Source: Apostichopus parvimensis
Taxonomy: Eukaryota > Echinodermata > Holothuroidea > Aspidochirotida > Stichopodidae
Assembly: GCA_000934455.1 (NCBI GenBank)
Contig: KN885249.1
Location: 16,007 to 68,483 of the forward strand
Length of the DNA: 52,477 bases
Reading direction: 5' to 3'
Shown here: positions 47,166 to 52,477 of the stretch, piece after piece
Numbering within the stretch: the first letter of the stretch is position 1
How the letters are laid out: each line of letters opens with the position of its first letter
Translations under genes and position numbers: made by a program
Notes under the pieces: model-generated
Databases searched by the model: none
Told to the model about the DNA's origin: nothing
Seen by the model: the letters and a program-made list of their open reading frames with translations, nothing else

Positions 47166-49080
47166 GTTCCCCTTTTTCTTCAATTTGAGGATACCAAATC
47201 CAGTATGATGAAAATAACATGGGAAAGTATCAAAGAAAGTCGAGAGGGATGGTTAGACTGAGTGAATGTCAGGGAAGTTAAGCTGCTTATAATTTACTGG
47301 TGGCATGGGTATGTGTGAGTATTACATAAAGGAGCACAAGGCGGTTGTTGTAAAAAGCAAAAGGAGGCCAACGTAATCATGGAAAAAATGTGATCCGCAT
47401 GATAATGCTTTAAGAAAAGTATTAAAAGGCGGTATCTTCTTGATATTACTGAAAATGGCTGTATAAGTATTTTGCACCAACTATCATCCAAGTAACATCT
47501 ACAATCATGGGCGATGTTTGCATGAGCTGTATCGCTACTATCCGTCCGCGTCAGGAGGCAATTCAATGCGATGTATGTAGGCTATGATTTGAAGTGGCAA
47601 CACCGTACTATTTCTATCCTGCTCCAGTGATAGACACTGTATTATAATTGCTGTGTTCGTACGTCAAACTATTACCACTTTTTCAATCGCAATTAAATTG
47701 TCTCTATTCGCCAGGCTCACCCAATGGTGCTACAAATGGTATTAAACACCATACATAACAGATCTCTATCTTCACAGATCTGTAGCCTAATAAAGTAATA
47801 TACATTACGCAGGAGTAAAGGCCTATTCTATTTAGCCGTACGTTAAAACAACGGCGCCAGGTTTCTTAACGAAATTCCCCGTTACGTGTTTACTCGAGCA
47901 AAATACCTTAGGCTAACATATGAGCCAAAAATAAATCCATAACGACAATAATGGTACTGTCAGTCGAAGAAAATCTTAAAAGCACCTCTGAAATCCTTCA
48001 GATCGCTCAAGTTTGAGGTCCGCTTTCGTTATGTCTGTTGAAAAGATGGCGTTTGGTCGATCGATCCCAATATCTAGCGTGAAGTCACCATGGTTACTGG
48101 TACTAGCTTGCCGCGTATACGATTTCTGTGTTGAATTTCTGTGCCTTGCATAACGTACGGACGACTGTATATACAGACGCACCAATCGCCCAAAGCTACA
48201 ACTATCTCTACTACTGCCTGTATGGCTTTATGGCGTTAGAAAAGTATCAAAACAGATCTGATGATATGAATTTACTTTTCTTTCTAAAGGTACTTGGGAA
48301 ATTATGGTAATTGGGGATAAAATGCATTGGGGAAAACCTATTCCGTACCGCTCTCTCACGTGTATTTTGTACTTTAAACTAGCTACGAGAGAATAAGGAC
48401 TATCTGAAAGCGTTTCCGTTTCCAATTAGGTCCCCAGTCCAACACTAAGGTCCCTGGACCCCACTATATCAGTGACCCTGAGATACATGATTTCATAGAT
48501 GTCAGTGGCGTAACCATACCTTTTCATCTGGGGTTCTAAGGGGGAAAAGCGCTCGAATGGGGGGGGGGGGGCAAGCAACCAGTTAAGTCATTTTAGGTTA
48601 TTTTGCAGTATGCCCCATTCCCAAACACTTCAAACCGTGGTAACGGTACTGCTATGAATATTTCGTTACCCAAATTGAGCAGGTTATTTGTGAGTTCCAT
48701 TCGCTATATTAACGTTGACCGGGAATATCCAAATAACATATGAACTTGATAATGTAGAGAAAGTCCAGCACGTAGCCAGGATTTCATCTAAGTTATGGGA
48801 GTGGGCGGATTCAATGTATTGACCTGTCAACGAGAACACATATCGCTAACGATCTGTGTGGGGTCCAACTGGGGGCCCGTCATAGCTGGGGCCCCTGGTG
48901 GGCTTTATTTTACGATATGGTGGACATATAAACACTGAGAGCTTTCATGCAAATTTGATCCAATCTGTCGAGATTTTACTAGTCATGTAAAATGATGTTA
49001 AAAATACTGCATATGATTATCCTTATATGCATTCGTTGGGTAGAAATTATTCAAATACTGAGGCAATAGCTCACTCCAAA
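47166..49080. other. Intergenic or 5' intron sequence with no supported gene
   Basis: Lies upstream of the dynein first coding exon, so the dynein promoter and a noncoding first exon may be here. No confident core promoter was found. A G-run (about 48560-48572) is the only clear simple repeat. Small open frames here have no recognisable content. Confidence 0.5.
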
Positions 49081-49089
49081 TAGTTCTAG

Positions 49090-49139
49090 TCAAATCCATG
49101 GCACTTTGGCATGATCATGCCAAAGTGCCATGGATTTGA
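49090..49139. repeat. Perfect 50-bp palindrome
   Basis: Two 25-base arms with no spacer, centred between 49114 and 49115, containing CCATGGCACTTTGGCATGA and its exact complement. It sits directly left of the GGGCCC-rich repeat. Confidence 0.97.
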
Positions 49140-49149
49140 ATAGCCACAA

Positions 49150-49495
49150 TTGAACCTAATTGGGGCTGGATGGTAGCCCAATATTTACCCAAATTTAGCC
49201 CATCTGGGGCCAGAGACCAGCCCATGAATAGCCACAATTTAACCCAAAATAACCCAATTAGGGCCAGAGTTCAACCCAATAAGGGCCAGATGCTAGCCCT
49301 AAAACTGCCAGAATTCAACCTTAAAAAACCTAAGTTGGCCCAAGTTAGTGCCCAATCAGTGCCCAATCAGTTTGCCCATTCGGGGCCAGATGTTTCCCAA
49401 GTGACAAAAAGAGTCTGGCCCACATCGGGCAACCCAACCTGGGCCCGATTGGGAGCCCGATTTGGGCCCAATAAGGCCCAAATAGGAATTGTTGT
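49150..49495. repeat. GGGCC/CCCAATT-rich degenerate minisatellite
   Basis: Diverged units of about 20-30 bases such as CCCAATTAGGGCCAGAGTTC and GGCCCGATTGGGAGCCCG. The open plus-strand frame across it is a product of the repeat, not a gene. Similar arrays occur inside nonautonomous transposons of marine invertebrates (from memory). Confidence 0.65.
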
Positions 49496-49560
49496 GTGGG
49501 GAGTCAGTAATACAATACAAACAATAAGATGGTGTTATGGTATGATACCAATTTGATCGG

Positions 49561-49649
49561 GTAATATGCGTAATTCGTAATGGTAATGCATAATGCATAA
49601 ACGCGTAATGCATAACGCATCATGTGTAATGTGGAATGGATAATGCGGA
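49561..49649. repeat. TAATGCATAATGCG-type simple repeat
   Basis: Degenerate tandem repeats of TAATGCATAATGCATAAACG-like sequence. Confidence 0.75.
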
Positions 49650-49882
49650 ATTTCTCTTCGCGGTCAAACCTTTTTCTGAGCAAGATCAACTAAACGAGGC
49701 CAAATTTGGGAATTTTGCCGTGAGTTGGACCAAACTGTCTACTTGCTCTGTTGATTATCTTCAAGTTAATGGCCATTATTACCTTCCGTAGAATATGACG
49801 AGTGTCTTTTGTTGTGCTAAGAAGCGTAAAATACACAATAATATAGATTCAGAATCGATCGACGTGATATGTAACAAATGGA

Positions 49883-50344
49883 TTGTACGCTATTCAACGA
49901 CCGATCCCTAGCTTATGCAACAACGAACAGCAAATTGTGATTTGTTTTGATGGTAATTTGTGCACCTTCTCTCCGACATTACTAAGCCTGAAACCTGAAG
50001 TAAGACTAAGTAGTCAACCAGAAGGTCCTGGGTATTGGTACAAGGTAAGTCTGTATAAATTTAGAAAATCACTAACTGCGCTATCAAAATAAGCCTGTCT
50101 ATTTCAGGCAAGTGTGTCATTGTGTTTGTACACAAATCCTACCACACTGAACAACAGCTTTGTGCAGTATACGTACAGTACAGTAATTGAATGCTCTCGT
50201 GACTTGAAATATTCGGAATACTCAGGGTCATTGAGGAGATCAGGTTTACTTTATACTGTACAGTACTTCCATGGCTGTAACAAAATCCATTGTATATTCG
50301 TTGGATTGATACAAGCAGACAGCACTGCGAACGGTAGGAGCTAA
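49883..50344 (+). CDS. Possible small spliced reading frame (unrecognised)
   Basis: Two open segments, 49883-50044 and 50108-50344, join in phase through a 63-bp intron with a strong donor (CAAGGTAAGT) and a good acceptor (CTATTTCAG). They give about 132 codons and end in TAG/TAA-type stop context after STANGRS. No known domain was recognised and no clear ATG begins the frame. The intron is far shorter than the others here. It could instead be 5' noncoding exons of the fucosidase gene, which needs an upstream exon, or chance. Confidence 0.2.
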
Positions 50345-51087
50345 ATTATAAAGAATTACATAAATTAGTAATAGTACTTAGTAGTTTAGACATATGAAGT
50401 TGAATAATAACATTCATGAATTTCATGCCTGTGTTTGTTTCTTCAAGCTTTCACATCAGGTTATTGGTGTGTTTTAATGTTGATGTTCTGTAACATTTTC
50501 AATGTGTCTAATCCCTAGGCTAGGCCTACAGTATTTCATTTTCATGGATGATTATTTGCTTTTATCAATTATTCAATAGAAGTTACTGGTGTATGTCACC
50601 ATGCAGTATATACAAAAGCCTGTGAAAGATATAGCCTGTTGGCCAATGCAACACTATCAACAATGACTGGCATGAAGTGATGCATACTATATTCAGGCAG
50701 CCCCCCCCCCCCTCCCACACATTACCCAGCACTATATTGTGACATTTTTTATGTCTGTTTTTGTATGAAGTTGGAATGTTGAAATATGTTGGTATAAATA
50801 TGAAAAGGTCATTTCAGGTCAGCATAAGTAAAGTATCAATGTATCTCTGTTACTTAATAAATTCAAAAAATAACATCATCAAAAAATGTGACATGTTCAT
50901 TTACCATTCCGATTTTGTTGCACTTGCAGCATTAGTGCACATTGTCCTAATCAAGTGTGTAAAAAAATTCTTATCTACCACTGTGTAAAAATAAGCACAA
51001 ATAACATTGAGATTATGCTTAAATAGGCCCAGCCAGATGATTAAGGGATGTTACGTTTTTAGCCTTTTTAACTTTTCCTTTATACAG
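50345..51087. other. Sequence upstream of the fucosidase coding exon
   Basis: AT-rich with a poly-C run near 50701-50712. Ends in the acceptor that precedes the fucosidase ATG, so much of it is probably the first intron of that gene. Confidence 0.5.
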
Positions 51088-51460
51088 AAAAGATGGAGTT
51101 GTATGTCATTCTTATACTGTGCCTAACCCCACTATCAGTGAAATCTGACAAAATTAAGAAGATTCGAAAGCAAGGACCGTACTTACCCAACTGGGACTCA
51201 ATTGACTCTCGCCCTCTACCAGGATGGTACGATCAGGCCAAGTTTGGTATCTTTATGCACTGGGGTGTTTACTCTGTCCCTGCTTTTGGTACAGAGTGGT
51301 TCTGGCACAAGTGGAAGGCTGATAAAAATCCACGATTCGTAGAGTTTATGAAGGAAAACTATCCGCCTAATTTTCAGTATCCGGATTTTGGATCTCAGTT
51401 TACTGCTGAAATGTTTGATGCCAACCACTTTGCAGATGTCATACAAGCCTCTGGAGCACA
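51088..51460 (+). CDS. FUCA1/2: Alpha-L-fucosidase (GH29), first coding exon
   Basis: A secreted or lysosomal glycosidase that removes terminal alpha-L-fucose from glycans. The exon follows a TATACAG acceptor at 51087, has five UTR bases, and starts at ATG 51093. The first 18 residues ([18 protein letters not shown]) look like a signal peptide. Then follow the GH29 landmarks [38 protein letters not shown] and [11 protein letters not shown]. The exon ends in the first two bases of a Gln codon before donor GTGAGT. The acceptor in front of the ATG implies an upstream noncoding exon. The catalytic nucleophile Asp lies in an exon beyond the right edge. Confidence 0.95.
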
Positions 51461-52347
51461 GTGAGTCCTATTCATTCCCAACATATATTTGTCAGGGTAA
51501 TTATGTTATCCCTTCCCCTTACTGAAGAAAAAGAAGGTGCAATCGCATGCATTATAATTATTATTCCTGAAGTAGCTTGTATTAACAAATAGTGTCTAGT
51601 CTAGTGTTTAATAATGCTACATTATAAGATACTGTATGTACAAGTGAAGGTTGTTGCCATAGTCCATAAACTCTTCATTAATCACAGTTTATTATAAGTA
51701 AGAAAATCACATGTTTATAAGTTGAGTATCAAAATGTTGGCACGTCCAACCAGATAAGGGTTGTGTGTAAGATCTGCACATGTGTAAGCTTGTGACAGCA
51801 ATAAAAGGTTAAATTAGTGTGCCACCAAATTTGCTAGAAAGTTACTGCATTTACCTCTGAAGTTTTTACCACACAAGTGAATATTGTTGTCTAGTCACTA
51901 TGTGGAAATAAACTCCATTGGTCCTGGTGGCCTTTTACAATATCTCTGTAAATATCTTTTGTTGTGTGTAACATGCACTGTATCATTTAAGTTAACAGGT
52001 TTTCACCTCAAGTGAATAAATACAGTATGCATGGAATAATTTGATGCTCAAATTATGTTTAGCACTTTTGAAGACCTGCCTGAACATTCCCATACAAAAT
52101 ACTATGTTACCTGTGTACAAGCACCGCTATACATCTTTGCATTTTGCTTTGCTATACCAGATAAATTATTCCCTGGTACTTACAGTAACCTCAATGATTA
52201 CTTGGTACACTAGTATCACATGCCTCATTGGTATATGCATTAGGTTTTGCAAAGAGATAAAACATCGTAAATATTGTAATTGTGGTAACTAATGCTATTT
52301 TCATATAGAACTTAACATCTTTTCATGAATACATTGCTATCTTTTAG
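51461..52347 (+). other. Fucosidase intron 1
   Basis: AT-rich intron with GT-AG borders. I see no repeat, RNA gene or conserved coding segment in it. Confidence 0.85.
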
Positions 52348-52454
52348 GTATGTAGTTTTGACCAGCAAGCACCATGAAGGCTTCACAAACTATGCTAGCA
52401 ACTTTTCATGGAACTGGAATTCAGTTGATATTGGGCCAAGCAGGGATCTTGTAG
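52348..52454 (+). CDS. FUCA1/2: Alpha-L-fucosidase, second coding exon
   Basis: Joined in phase to the first exon it gives [15 protein letters not shown], the highly conserved GH29 strand with its active-site His pair, then [19 protein letters not shown]. Acceptor CTTTTAG, donor GTGAGT. The 887-bp intron before it shows no further coding sequence. The gene continues off the right edge. Confidence 0.95.
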
Positions 52455-52477
52455 GTGAGTTGCTCTTCATTAGTTCT

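Noticed and set aside
47976..48185. 69-codon minus-strand frame upstream of the dynein gene
   Set aside because: No recognisable content; at best part of an unmapped 5' noncoding exon.
49170..49556. 128-codon plus-strand open frame
   Set aside because: It runs through the GGGCC/CCCAATT repeat, and its residue pattern merely reflects that repeat.

Overview
This is a eukaryotic, intron-rich, AT-rich genomic window. It holds most of one very large gene on the minus strand and the start of a second gene on the plus strand, head-to-head and about 4.6 kb apart. The large gene encodes an axonemal outer-arm dynein beta heavy chain (DNAH9/DNAH11/DNAH17 class). I reconstructed 58 coding exons from position 46435 down to 554. 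Every exon has GT-AG borders, and all exon lengths and phases agree, giving 11,211 coding bases (3,737 residues) in one frame. The four P-loops fall near residues 1848, 2129, 2456 and 2801. From memory this is within about four residues of the sea urchin beta chain, and the exon translations read as very close to echinoderm dynein. A marine deuterostome, most likely an echinoderm, is my best guess for the host; I cannot name the species.

Layout from right to left along the dynein gene: start codon and tail (46435 to about 31000), linker (about 30465-24893), AAA1 (24028-20822), AAA2 (20263-15569), AAA3 (15249-12358), AAA4 (12116-9638), stalk with microtubule-binding tip (9340-4692) and AAA5 (4022 to about 1373). 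The gene runs off the left edge at or just before AAA6, so about 700 C-terminal residues are missing. A 365-base run of N (22068-22432) lies wholly inside an intron and costs no coding sequence.

On the right, plus strand, two exons (51088-51460 and 52348-52454) encode the signal peptide and N-terminal catalytic region of a GH29 alpha-L-fucosidase, which continues past the right edge. The region between the genes (46451-51087) holds a foldback-type repeat element with internal tandem units, a perfect 50-bp palindrome beside a GGGCCC-rich repeat, and a doubtful short spliced reading frame.

Introns carry four copies of a tRNA-derived SINE, all on the plus strand. They also carry several minisatellites and a 19-bp-arm foldback whose minus strand has the ordered landmarks of a hammerhead ribozyme (CUGANGA, hairpin, GAAAC, GUC) of the kind known from Penelope-like retroelements. 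One dynein intron contains a splice-bordered 103-bp exon-like segment that resembles part of an adhesion-GPCR hormone-receptor (HRM) domain. I found no multi-gene accessory system. The most unusual items are the hammerhead-like element, the orphan exon and the palindrome.
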